In this document: positions 14,627 to 23,325 of the stretch, in pieces
Numbering within the stretch: the first letter of the stretch is position 1
Layout: every line of letters starts with the position of its first letter
Notes under the pieces: model-generated
The model's input: the letters and a program-made list of their open reading frames with translations, nothing else
Told to the model about the DNA's origin: nothing
The model's database searches: none
Virus record (IMG/VR): IMGVR_UViG_3300022562_000747
Coordinates: 117,158-181,157 of that record
DNA from: a virus
Length of the DNA: 64,000 nt
Strand: one strand, 5' to 3'
Translations under genes and position numbers: made by a program

Positions 14627-17149
14627 ATGGCATTTTTCTATACAAACGTATATCAGCGATCCAATAAAATATACATTCGGGGTTATAATAACGACAAACG
14701 TTTTCAAGACGTTGCCGATTATGAACCATATTTATTCATTCCAGACAAGGATGGCAAATCAGACTACCATACCTTACAAGGTGAACCGGTAAAAAGAATA
14801 TCTTTCAATTCTATAAAAGAAGCCCGAGATTTCGTAAAGAAATACGAAGATGTTGAAAATGCCGCTTTTTATGGTATGACCAATTTCCAGTATGTAGCCT
14901 TGAACGACGAATTTCCGGGGATGATCGATTATAATCCCAAGGTTATTTCTGTTGCTTCACTCGATATCGAAGTTCATTCTCCCAACGGATTTCCAGACGT
15001 TGATAAAGCTGATCAAATGGTATCGGCTATTACACTAATCAAACGAGACAAGATCATCACATTTGGATTGAAAGCTTTTACACCATCTGATCCCAATGTT
15101 ACCTATATTCTTTGTGATGATGAAAAGGATTTGTTGAAAAAATTTATTGCTATCTGGAGTGATGATCATCCGGATGTGGTTACCGGCTGGAATATTGAAA
15201 TGTTTGATATTCCCTACCTAGTCAACCGAATCCGCAAATTACTTGGTAACAAATGGGTCAATCTTCTTTCGCCATATGGATTCGTTTATCCACGCGAAAT
15301 AATTCGGGGAAAGTATGCCAGTTCCAATTTTGATGACCGAAAAGAAATCGTTTATGATATCACTGGTATTTCCCAATTAGACTATCAACAGCTTTATCGT
15401 AAATTCACTTTCACCAACCATGAAAGTTATGCTCTTGGGCATATTGCTTTTGTGGAATTGGGTGAGAAGAAAATCGACTATTCGGAAGTCCGATCCTTGG
15501 CTGAATTGTATGAGAAGGATCACGACAAATATATAAATTATAACGTCCGGGACGCCGTATTGGTGGACAAGCTAGAAAAGAAACTTGGTTTCATTCAACT
15601 AGTGTTTGCTTTGGCATACAAAGCTAAAATCAATTACGTTGATGCTTTGACTACCCTTCGTCCATGGGACGTGATCATTCACAATCATTTGATGGAAAAA
15701 AAGATAGTTATTCCGCAAGCATTCAATCAGGATATGCGTCCGTTTGAGGGAGCCTATGTGAAAGACGTTCAAATCGGAATGCATCGATGGGTGGTATCCT
15801 TCGACTTGAACTCTCTATATCCGTCTATTATTTCGCAATGTAACATTTCACCTGAAACGATGGTAAAGAAAATTGAAATTCCATCCATTGATGAAATTCT
15901 CAAGACCAAATCAATCAATACTAAAGATTTTGATAACATCAATATGCTAAAGGATTGTGAACTATCATTGGTCGCCAACGGTTGGTGTTATATCCGAGAG
16001 AAAAAGGGTTTCCTTGGAGAACTGGTCGATATTTTTATTGCTGATCGTTCTTCCATCCGAAAAGAAATCAAGGTTTTACAAAAAGAAAACAATTCCAAGA
16101 ACGAAAACAAAATCTCTCAATTACATAATTACCAGTGGGCGCTAAAGATTTTGACCAATGGTTTGTATGGAGCCTTGGGTAACCGTTATTTCCGTTGGTT
16201 CAATGTTGATCTTGCCGAATCAATTACCAAAACAGGACAATTAGCTGATCGATGGATTGCCGATGCACTCAATGATTATCTCAATAAAGAGCTATCTTCT
16301 CAAGATATGGATTACATTATCGCGGGAGATACTGATTCCGTCTATATCAATCTTGAACCGCTGGTCCAAAAGAACTTTGCATCACTCGATGATACAAAGC
16401 GGATCGTTGAATTTTTGGACAAGGTATGTAAGGAAAAACTGGAACCTTTTATTAAGCGACAGTATCTATCTCTTGGCGAGATGCTTAATTCTTATAACCA
16501 AAAACTGATAATGAACCGGGAAGCTATCTGCAATAAAGCAATCTTCCGGGGCAAAAAAATGTATATTCTCAATGTCTGGAATAGTGAAGGTATTGCCTAT
16601 GAAAAACCCAAGCTGAAAATCAAGGGTATTGAAGCTGTCCGTTCCAGCACCCCTATGGTTTGTCGTAATTCTATTCGGGAAGCTTTAAGTGTTATCATGA
16701 ACAAGGAAGAAACTGATTTGCATCAGTTTGTTGCTGAGTTTGAAAAGAAATTCATGGAACTACCATTCGAAGATATTGCTTTTCCCCGAACCTTGAACAA
16801 TTTGGAAACCTATTATGATCCAAATACATTGTTCAAATTGCATTGTCCTATCCATGTGCGAGGATCGATCCTTTACAATAAATTGTTGCAGGATAAAAAG
16901 CTTACATCCAAATATCAAGTTATTCATAATAAGGATAAAATCAAATTTGCTTATTTGAAAAAACCCAATCCAATAAATGAACATGTTATAGCTGCCTATA
17001 ATGAACTACCCGAGGAATTAGGATTGACTAAATACATTGATCATGATATGCAGTTTGAAAAGGCATTTCTATCGCCAATTCGTTCCATTACTTCCATTAT
17101 CGGCTGGAACACCGAAAAACAAAACACATTACTAGGATTTTTTCAATAA
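14627..17149 (+). CDS. 43: Family B DNA polymerase (gp43)
   Basis: 840 residues, compared with 898 in T4 gp43. The 3'-5' exonuclease domain shows SLDIEVHSPNGFPDV (ExoI, Asp-Glu pair), DVVTGWNIEMFDIPYL (ExoII) and YNVRDAVLVDKL (ExoIII). The polymerase domain shows SFDLNSLYPSII (motif A), KILTNGLYGALGN (motif B) and AGDTDSVYI (motif C with both catalytic Asp). The C-terminus ends in LLGFFQ, likely the clamp-binding tail. No intein or frameshift seen. It begins a block containing uvsX and 41. Confidence 0.97.
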   Translation: MAFFYTNVYQRSNKIYIRGYNNDKRFQDVADYEPYLFIPDKDGKSDYHTLQGEPVKRISFNSIKEARDFVKKYEDVENAAFYGMTNFQYVALNDEFPGMIDYNPKVISVASLDIEVHSPNGFPDVDKADQMVSAITLIKRDKIITFGLKAFTPSDPNVTYILCDDEKDLLKKFIAIWSDDHPDVVTGWNIEMFDIPYLVNRIRKLLGNKWVNLLSPYGFVYPREIIRGKYASSNFDDRKEIVYDITGISQLDYQQLYRKFTFTNHESYALGHIAFVELGEKKIDYSEVRSLAELYEKDHDKYINYNVRDAVLVDKLEKKLGFIQLVFALAYKAKINYVDALTTLRPWDVIIHNHLMEKKIVIPQAFNQDMRPFEGAYVKDVQIGMHRWVVSFDLNSLYPSIISQCNISPETMVKKIEIPSIDEILKTKSINTKDFDNINMLKDCELSLVANGWCYIREKKGFLGELVDIFIADRSSIRKEIKVLQKENNSKNENKISQLHNYQWALKILTNGLYGALGNRYFRWFNVDLAESITKTGQLADRWIADALNDYLNKELSSQDMDYIIAGDTDSVYINLEPLVQKNFASLDDTKRIVEFLDKVCKEKLEPFIKRQYLSLGEMLNSYNQKLIMNREAICNKAIFRGKKMYILNVWNSEGIAYEKPKLKIKGIEAVRSSTPMVCRNSIREALSVIMNKEETDLHQFVAEFEKKFMELPFEDIAFPRTLNNLETYYDPNTLFKLHCPIHVRGSILYNKLLQDKKLTSKYQVIHNKDKIKFAYLKKPNPINEHVIAAYNELPEELGLTKYIDHDMQFEKAFLSPIRSITSIIGWNTEKQNTLLGFFQ

Positions 17150-17571
17150 TGAGATTAGAACAATATTGTTATACACGTAAAGATTTCAAGATTGAATGGT
17201 TTTCGGGAACAGGTCCGGGTGGACAAAACCGAAACAAAGTTCAAACTTGTGTTCGTATAACACACATTCCAAGCGGTATAAAATCAATAGGACAGACTGA
17301 GCGAACCCGCACTGGTAATTTTCGTTTAGCCTTTCAAAACCTTGGAAAGAAAATAGAAATGTGGGTCAAAAAACAAATCGCTTTAGAATCTGTTCCCCGT
17401 AAAAAAATAGATGAACGAATAAGAACATATCATTTTGTGGATAATTGGGTCAAAGATCATCTATCTGGACATACCATTCCAGCTTCCCTTTTGGACAAGA
17501 AATTTGGGGAATTGATAACTGCTCGTAATATCGCAAAACACTTGGAGATAGTTAATGAAAGAATTTCTTAA
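17149..17571 (+). CDS. GGQ release-factor-like protein (possible ribosome rescue)
   Basis: 140 residues with GTGPGGQNRNKVQTCVRITH at about residue 21, the GGQ peptidyl-tRNA hydrolysis loop. The following segment (DERIRTYHFVDNWVKDHLSG) matches the end of class I release factors (ERIRTYNFPQNRVTDHR). The codon-recognition domains of RF1/RF2 are missing, so it resembles RF-H/ArfB-type rescue proteins that free stalled ribosomes. It overlaps the polymerase stop by one base. Confidence 0.85.
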   Translation: MRLEQYCYTRKDFKIEWFSGTGPGGQNRNKVQTCVRITHIPSGIKSIGQTERTRTGNFRLAFQNLGKKIEMWVKKQIALESVPRKKIDERIRTYHFVDNWVKDHLSGHTIPASLLDKKFGELITARNIAKHLEIVNERIS

Positions 17572-17974
17572 AGAAACTATTGGTCTAATTGTGTTGACTT
17601 TGTTGTTTGCTCTAGTATTTGGAGCATTCAATAAATCTCATGCCCGCACTTGGAAACAAGGCGCAATGCGATATATTCATTATCACAATAATTGCCATGC
17701 TGGTAGTAAACCTGTTATTGCTTCGTTTTATTGGCAGGGACAACGGCTGGCATCCGGGGGACGTTTCAATCCCAATGGACATTCAGTTGCCCATCGATCA
17801 TTGCCTTTTGGACATAAACTTCGAGTAACCAATCCTAAAAATAGAAAAAGTGTTTGGGTAGTAGTCAATGATCGCGGTCCTTATGTAAAAGGGGTAACTC
17901 TTGATTTATCACGCGGCGCTGCTCGCCATATCGGAATGACTAGCTCACAATATGTATGTGTGGAGGGACTATGA
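17555..17974 (+). CDS. Exported RlpA-like double-psi beta-barrel protein
   Basis: 139 residues with an N-terminal signal segment (LKETIGLIVLTLLFALVFGAF). The barrel region has IASFYWQGQRLASGGRFNP, then LPFGHKLRVTNPKN and VVVNDRGPYVKGVTLDLS, all hallmarks of RlpA/expansin-like domains (ASWYG...GE.FN...HRTLPFGT.V.V......V.VRI.DRGP.V.GR..DLS). In RlpA the Asp in DRGP is catalytic for septal peptidoglycan cleavage. Probably acts on host cell wall in the periplasm. Confidence 0.85.
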   Translation: MKEFLKETIGLIVLTLLFALVFGAFNKSHARTWKQGAMRYIHYHNNCHAGSKPVIASFYWQGQRLASGGRFNPNGHSVAHRSLPFGHKLRVTNPKNRKSVWVVVNDRGPYVKGVTLDLSRGAARHIGMTSSQYVCVEGL

Positions 17975-18180
17975 CTATAGCACCCGAAGATCAAAAATTT
18001 TTGAAATTTCTTTTTTATACCGAAGGGGTGGATAGAGAAGCAGGATTTTGTTTGTTAGAAGGAAGATTTTTGGGTTATTTACATTATAAAACGATGTTAT
18101 ATCTTATACTATATCCAATAATGTTTATATGGGAATTTTGTCGATTTATAAAATATAAAATATGGAGAAAAATACAATGA
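17971..18180 (+). CDS. Small membrane-associated protein
   Basis: 69 residues from ATG 17971 (ATGA overlap with the RlpA stop, behind GGAGGG). One hydrophobic segment (TMLYLILYPIMFIWEF) and a basic tail. No family recognised. Confidence 0.5.
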   Translation: MTIAPEDQKFLKFLFYTEGVDREAGFCLLEGRFLGYLHYKTMLYLILYPIMFIWEFCRFIKYKIWRKIQ

Positions 18181-18437
18181 AAGAAAACGATTTCGGATTT
18201 ACCTTTGTTGATGAAACTGAATACGAAACTTATGAACGTAGTCTGAAAGATCAACTATCAAAAATATCAACAACAACCGATATAACTCAAAAAAAGCTTG
18301 ATCAGATTTTGGGGATTATTGCCCCATTCTTGAAACAACTTGCTTCCGACCCATCCAAGATTTATATCAAATGGGAAAATCGAAGCAATAAAATCAAGGA
18401 AATCCAAGACAAAATTGATAAAGTGTTAGGAACATAA
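18177..18437 (+). CDS. Small coiled-coil protein
   Basis: 86 residues from ATG 18177 with GGAG upstream. Helical, with heptad-like pattern in the C-terminal half. No family recognised. Confidence 0.5.
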   Translation: MKENDFGFTFVDETEYETYERSLKDQLSKISTTTDITQKKLDQILGIIAPFLKQLASDPSKIYIKWENRSNKIKEIQDKIDKVLGT

Positions 18438-18593
18438 ATGGCACGTTCTGATACATTAACTGCAAAAGCAAATCGTTTACTTGTTCTTGGTGATTATGCA
18501 GTAAATCGTGCCGAGAGTCGCCGCCTCCTTAGAAAATGTCGCCATTATCGACGGTTGGCAAAAGAAGCTCGAAAAATAGAACAAAAGAAATAG
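18438..18593 (+). CDS. Small basic protein (51 aa)
   Basis: 51 residues, Arg/Lys-rich (RRLLRKCRHYRRLAKEARKI); ATG directly after the upstream stop. Likely nucleic-acid binding, but no family recognised. Confidence 0.55.
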   Translation: MARSDTLTAKANRLLVLGDYAVNRAESRRLLRKCRHYRRLAKEARKIEQKK

Positions 18594-18604
18594 GAGAATA
18601 AATT

Positions 18605-19237
18605 ATGTCAGAAGTAAAAGTTGTAATTGAATTGCCGGGAGATGGCGGTAATTATGAAGTGATTGATGATGCAATAAGCTCTACCAAGGGTGTTCCGGGT
18701 ATGGCTCTTGAAATTGGCTTGCGCCGAGGCGGGGGTTGCAAACATATGATTGATATGATGGTTGCCTCTGATCAAAAAAGAGTTTTATTGGCTATCGATC
18801 CTTATGGTAATATTGACTATGTTACCAAGATTGGGGGTCCTACTACTGTAGTAACTAAAATGGACTATACCAATAAAATGCGTAATGAATGTTTGATAAA
18901 TATGTATCTATATTGTCTGAAAAACAATATAAACTTTATATTTTTCAATCTTGAAGATACTGAGTTTATGAACCGATTTGCTGATGGTATTCCCGTTTAT
19001 GAAGAAAATAAACGGATGGAAACTCAATATGCTGTAATCTATTTTGATGGACCCCATGAAGTTGAGCCGGTTATGAAAGAAGTTGAATTTTTCGAACCTC
19101 GCGCCCCCAAGGGAGCCGTCTTTGTCTTTGACGATGTAACCTATTATGATCATTCAGTGATAGATAAATTTATGCTGGATCGGGGTTGGACTAATAAACT
19201 AAAGACCCATCATAAGTGGTCATATCTCAAAGGATAA
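18605..19237 (+). CDS. Class I methyltransferase-like protein
   Basis: 210 residues. ALEIGLRRGGGCKHMIDMM around residue 35 resembles the SAM-binding glycine loop, LLAIDPYGN the acidic residue after strand 2, and VIYFDGPHEVEPVMKEVEFF plus GAVFVFDDV the later strands of a Rossmann methyltransferase, like those that modify sugars or surface polymers. Substrate unknown. GGAG ribosome site before ATG 18605. Confidence 0.65.
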   Translation: MSEVKVVIELPGDGGNYEVIDDAISSTKGVPGMALEIGLRRGGGCKHMIDMMVASDQKRVLLAIDPYGNIDYVTKIGGPTTVVTKMDYTNKMRNECLINMYLYCLKNNINFIFFNLEDTEFMNRFADGIPVYEENKRMETQYAVIYFDGPHEVEPVMKEVEFFEPRAPKGAVFVFDDVTYYDHSVIDKFMLDRGWTNKLKTHHKWSYLKG

Positions 19238-19238
19238 G

Positions 19239-20057
19239 ATGCTAATTCACATTCTAACTCTAATCGTAGCCCTAATTATTTCGGCTGTAGCAGGATTTTT
19301 TTCTGTTTATGGTATCGGTATTATTTTCTCCGGTTCCTTCATATCGGCTATAATAATGGGTAGCGTTTTAGAATTGGGAAAAGTGGTTGCGGTATCGTGG
19401 CTGTATCGAAATTTCAAAACAGCCACATTCTTATTGAAAAGCTATCTAATCGGGGCTATTGTTGTTCTATCCTTGATAACATCCTTGGGTATATTTGGTT
19501 ATCTGTCTCGCGCCCATCTTGAACAAACCATATTGATCAATACGGGAGCCGCCAGCCAGATTTCCCTTATCCAGACAAAGATTGATCAACAAAAAGAGGC
19601 GGTTTCTGATTATGATAAACGAATAGACCTTATAAACAAGGCACAAGATAACCTAGTAAAAACCAATCGATCCAATACAGCGTTACGGAATGAACAACGG
19701 CAAAGAGAAAATCGTAATCAATTATATGATGAACGAAATAAAATTCAGAATACAATAAACGATCTGGAACAACAAAAGGTCAAACTTGAAAATGAAAACA
19801 AAAAAGTCCAGCTTGATGTTGGACCAATCCGATATGTATCCGATGCTATATTTGGCAATACCGATCAGAATACCGTTGATAAGACTGTTCGTTTTCTTAT
19901 CATAATAATAATGTTTGTGTTCGACCCCCTAGCTATAGCACTAATTGTCGCCGCCAATCATGGTTTAGTATTGATGAAAAAGGAAAAAGACTTGACTCCT
20001 TCGGACGATCCTGATATACTTAGGATAAGAAAGAATAGCCTAAAAGAATTTGAATAA
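19239..20057 (+). CDS. Membrane protein with central coiled coil
   Basis: 272 residues: three hydrophobic segments within residues 1-90, a 110-residue coiled coil (about 105-205: QTKIDQQKEAVSDYDKRIDLI onwards), then another transmembrane segment (FLIIIIMFVFDPLAIALIV). The same architecture occurs in T4-like phages of marine bacteria, where it is unassigned. The coiled coil would be on one face of the inner membrane. Confidence 0.6.
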   Translation: MLIHILTLIVALIISAVAGFFSVYGIGIIFSGSFISAIIMGSVLELGKVVAVSWLYRNFKTATFLLKSYLIGAIVVLSLITSLGIFGYLSRAHLEQTILINTGAASQISLIQTKIDQQKEAVSDYDKRIDLINKAQDNLVKTNRSNTALRNEQRQRENRNQLYDERNKIQNTINDLEQQKVKLENENKKVQLDVGPIRYVSDAIFGNTDQNTVDKTVRFLIIIIMFVFDPLAIALIVAANHGLVLMKKEKDLTPSDDPDILRIRKNSLKEFE

Positions 20058-20071
20058 AGGGAAATTATATT

Positions 20072-20335
20072 ATGAGAATGAATAGTAAACAAAAACAAGA
20101 CCTATATTATATAATTCTCGACCATATTTCAGACATAAACAATAAACTTTTAGAAATCAACTCTGATAGTTTATATAATAATTTTACTAGCACCCATAGG
20201 TTGCTATATGATAAAATTTACACGTTTGAATGTCTAATATTTGCTGAAATCAAAAACCTAGAACAAGAAAAACAAAAAGAAATATTGCTCAAAAAGGAAA
20301 AATCTCTCAATGAAAAAGACCCATACCAAGTCTAA
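20072..20335 (+). CDS. Small coiled-coil protein
   Basis: 87 residues, helical, ending in a charged coil (AEIKNLEQEKQKEILLKKEK). It overlaps the uvsX start by 26 bases, so may be coupled to it. No family recognised. Confidence 0.5.
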   Translation: MRMNSKQKQDLYYIILDHISDINNKLLEINSDSLYNNFTSTHRLLYDKIYTFECLIFAEIKNLEQEKQKEILLKKEKSLNEKDPYQV

Positions 20336-21380
20336 GAAAACAAAAATCAATAACGAATTACGTGATAGAATCCTCAAAATATCCACTCTTGAAGATACAT
20401 CGATGTTATTGGATAGTATCGTCTTTTCTAAAAAGGATATGATTACGACTCCGGTTCCGATGATGAATGTTGCCCTATCAGGATCATTTGATGGAGGATT
20501 GTTACCCGGGGCGCTTATGATTGCAGGTCCATCCAAACATTTCAAAACCTTGTTTGGTTTATTGTTGGTATTTTCTTTCTTACAACAATATCCAGACGGT
20601 ATTGTATTGTTTTACGATTCCGAATTTGGCACTCCCAAACAATATTTCAAACTATTCGGTATTGATGAAAGTCGAGTCATTCATTCTCCTGTTGCAGTTG
20701 TTGAAGATATGACTACTGATATTCTCAATCAAGTCAACGCAATTGAAAAAGGCGAACATGTATTGATTCTAGTAGATTCTATCGGAAATTTGGCGTCCTC
20801 AAAAGAATTAGATGATGCTACAGCCGGTAAAGATAAGACTGATATGACCCGAGCTAAGAAAATCAAGGCTCTATTCCGGATGCTTATTTCAAAGATCAAT
20901 TTGAAAGGTATTCCAATGATTGTTATCAATCACACATATAAAACATTAGATTTGTTTTCCAAGGATGTTGTCGGAGGCGGAACTGGTCCTATTTACGGAA
21001 CCAATGATATTTGGATCGTAGGTCGTCAACAAGACAAGGATGGCAAAGTATTAGAAGGCTTCAACTTTATCATCAGGATTGAAAAATCTCGCACCGTCAA
21101 GGAAAAGAGCCAAATTCCAATTGAGGTTTCGTTTGAATCCGGTATCCAAAAATGGAGCGGATTTCTTGATCTGGCAATTGAAGCGGGTATTGTGCAACAA
21201 TCAGGCATATGGTATAATATTGCCGAAACCCGGTTTCGCCGGAATGAAATTGAATATAATGGTGAAATTTGGCAGAATTTAATGCCGCAATTACAAGAAT
21301 ACGTCGAGAAGAAATACAAGCTTCCCGAGGGTATTATTATAAATGAAGATAAAGTAGAAAGTGAAACTGTTTCCGAATGA
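20310..21380 (+). CDS. uvsX: UvsX RecA-like recombinase
   Basis: 356 residues. Walker A is GPSKHFKT (T4 UvsX has GPSKSFKS), Walker B VLILVDSIGNL. VINHTYKTLDLFSKDVVGGG and then GTNDIWIVGRQQ mark the L1/L2 DNA-binding region. N-terminus carries a Lys-rich patch. It forms ATP-dependent filaments on single-stranded DNA for recombination-dependent replication and repair. Followed by the helicase with ATGA overlap. Confidence 0.95.
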   Translation: MKKTHTKSKKTKINNELRDRILKISTLEDTSMLLDSIVFSKKDMITTPVPMMNVALSGSFDGGLLPGALMIAGPSKHFKTLFGLLLVFSFLQQYPDGIVLFYDSEFGTPKQYFKLFGIDESRVIHSPVAVVEDMTTDILNQVNAIEKGEHVLILVDSIGNLASSKELDDATAGKDKTDMTRAKKIKALFRMLISKINLKGIPMIVINHTYKTLDLFSKDVVGGGTGPIYGTNDIWIVGRQQDKDGKVLEGFNFIIRIEKSRTVKEKSQIPIEVSFESGIQKWSGFLDLAIEAGIVQQSGIWYNIAETRFRRNEIEYNGEIWQNLMPQLQEYVEKKYKLPEGIIINEDKVESETVSE

Positions 21381-22768
21381 TTGAAAGAACTATTCTTTCC
21401 AGTTTAGTCCATGATGAAAACTATGCTCGTAAAGTTCTACCTTATATAAAATCTGAATATTTTCAGAATAAATCCGAGCAAGTTGTTTTCAACATAATTT
21501 TCGATCATATCAATCGGTATAACACTATACCGAGTGTATCGACGCTTTTTGTCGAATTGAACAATCGTAAAACAAATATCGATGAACATGAGTTCAAGGA
21601 AGTCAGTGATATTGTTACGGGTTTACAAACTAAACAGGAATGTGATCTACAATGGCTGGTTGATAAAACCGAAGCATTTTGCCAAGAAAAAGCAATCTAT
21701 AATGGTATTATAGAATCAGTTCGTATTCTAAATGATAAATCGGGAAAAATGACTAAACATGCTATTCCCGGTATTCTACAAAATGCATTGGCAGTATCCT
21801 TTGATACTCATATCGGTGTTGATCTAATCAATGATGCTGATGATTGGTTCGAACGTGTTCGCGCTCCCCATATTCGGGTTCCGTTTGATCTTGATATGAT
21901 GAACAAGATCACCAAGGATGGATTATTGAAAAAAACCTTGAACCTATTCATGGGAGGTGTAGGTTTTGGTAAGACCTTGTGGATGTGTCATCTTGCCGGG
22001 GCTAATCTACTATTAGGTAAAAACGTATTGTATATTACCTTGGAAATGTCGGAAGACCAAATTTCCGAACGTATCTATGCTAATATGCTCAACGTTCCGC
22101 TGGATCAGCTTGATATTATTCCCAAAGATGTATTTTTAGCTAAAGTAGATAAACTAAAGGAAAAGACAACCGGTAAGCTTATTGTTCATGAATATCCAAC
22201 CAGTGGAGCCGGGGCAGCAAATTTCCGACACTTATTGAACGAATTGAAGATCAAGAAGAACTTTATTCCGGATATTGTCTATATTGACTATCTGAATATC
22301 TGTATTTCCAATCGAGTAAAATTCTCTCCGCAAATTGGTATGTATCTATACGTCAAGATGATTTCCGAAGAAATTCGAGGATTGGCAATTGAACAAAATG
22401 TCCCAATTGTATCGGCTACGCAAATAAATCGAGAAGGGTTTACAGCGTCCGATCCGGGTATGGAAAACATATCCGAATCATTTGCTCTTGCCGCTACCGC
22501 CGACCTGATCTTGATCATTGTGGTATCGGATGAATTGATCAAGCTAGGGCAATATATGATCAAACAAGTAAAAAATCGATATTCAGATATGAACAAAAAT
22601 AATAAATTTGTTATCGGTGTTGACCGCAGCAAGATGCGACTTTATAATGTAGAACAAAAGGCTCAAACTTTGATTCAACCTCCCACCAGTAATGAACCCA
22701 AAAGTATATCGGAACGAGCAATGGCAATGGTCCATAAACCAAAATTTGACTTTAAGGATTTCAAATGA
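21377..22768 (+). CDS. 41: Replicative DNA helicase (gp41, DnaB family)
   Basis: 463 residues, similar to T4 gp41 (475). Walker A GGVGFGKT near residue 195, Walker B DIVYIDYL, then VSATQINREGF and the C-terminal KNRYSDMNKNNKF...DRSKMRLYNV region typical of DnaB-type motors. The N-terminal 150 residues are the helical primase-interaction domain. The hexamer unwinds DNA at the fork and works with gp61 (35104). Confidence 0.95.
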   Translation: MIERTILSSLVHDENYARKVLPYIKSEYFQNKSEQVVFNIIFDHINRYNTIPSVSTLFVELNNRKTNIDEHEFKEVSDIVTGLQTKQECDLQWLVDKTEAFCQEKAIYNGIIESVRILNDKSGKMTKHAIPGILQNALAVSFDTHIGVDLINDADDWFERVRAPHIRVPFDLDMMNKITKDGLLKKTLNLFMGGVGFGKTLWMCHLAGANLLLGKNVLYITLEMSEDQISERIYANMLNVPLDQLDIIPKDVFLAKVDKLKEKTTGKLIVHEYPTSGAGAANFRHLLNELKIKKNFIPDIVYIDYLNICISNRVKFSPQIGMYLYVKMISEEIRGLAIEQNVPIVSATQINREGFTASDPGMENISESFALAATADLILIIVVSDELIKLGQYMIKQVKNRYSDMNKNNKFVIGVDRSKMRLYNVEQKAQTLIQPPTSNEPKSISERAMAMVHKPKFDFKDFK

Positions 22769-23247
22769 AAATAGAAGAATTGCCGGAACGCCTACGTTGG
22801 CAACCTCCTACAACTGGCATGGAAAAACAAATAGCTAGATTAGTTGAAATGTTGAGATATGGAGAACATAGACGATCTGAATTTGCCGAAACAATTGAGG
22901 CAACTATGGCATATGCCTATAGCCTTGAAAAACAATTGCGTCACATTTATAAAGAAAAATACGAATTAGAAGAATGTCTTGCCGTTTCAACTCCACCTTT
23001 TACAGCAAAGTGGTCTATTGATCAAGCTATATCTAGGGAAGGTTATATATTTGATTGGTATATAGAACCACTTCATTGGCGTTGTTATTTAAATGAATCT
23101 CAAACAAGAGCCGATGAAAAACTTTGGAAACGAATACGATCCTCAACTTATAAGCAATTACTCAAAAAAGTCCGGAAACAATTCGAAAAAACTTTCCCAA
23201 CATACGCTCCAAAATACGCTCCAAAATACGTCCCTAAAAGTAAATAG
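22765..23247 (+). CDS. Hypothetical protein with YAPK repeats
   Basis: 160 residues, overlapping the helicase stop by four bases. Helical; the C-terminus is YAPKYAPKYVPK, a short tandem repeat coded by repeated TACGCTCCAAAA units. No family recognised. Last gene before a double terminator. Confidence 0.55.
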   Translation: MKIEELPERLRWQPPTTGMEKQIARLVEMLRYGEHRRSEFAETIEATMAYAYSLEKQLRHIYKEKYELEECLAVSTPPFTAKWSIDQAISREGYIFDWYIEPLHWRCYLNESQTRADEKLWKRIRSSTYKQLLKKVRKQFEKTFPTYAPKYAPKYVPKSK

Positions 23248-23259
23248 TTTTCCCCAACT

Positions 23260-23284
23260 AAGCCCCTTCGGGGGCTTCTTTTTT
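23260..23284 (+). terminator. Intrinsic terminator 1 after replication block
   Basis: AAGCCCC-TTCG-GGGGCTT stem with UUCG tetraloop, followed by CTTTTTT. Confidence 0.92.
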
Positions 23285-23286
23285 GT

Positions 23287-23299
23287 CCTAAATACTACA
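23287..23299 (+). promoter_or_regulatory. Possible T4-type late promoter
   Basis: CCTAAATACTACA shares the TAAATACTA core with the T4 late consensus (9 of 13). It lies between two stem-loops and upstream of the virion block. Confidence 0.4.
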
Positions 23300-23325
23300 T
23301 GTTCAACCAACATGTAGGTTTTTTT
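23295..23325 (+). terminator. Intrinsic terminator 2, overlapping the next gene leader
   Basis: CTACATGTT / AACATGTAG perfect 9-bp stem, 5-base loop, then GTTTTTTT. The tract ends right at ATG 23326. The in-frame ATG at 23299 lies in the stem and is not a likely start. Confidence 0.8.
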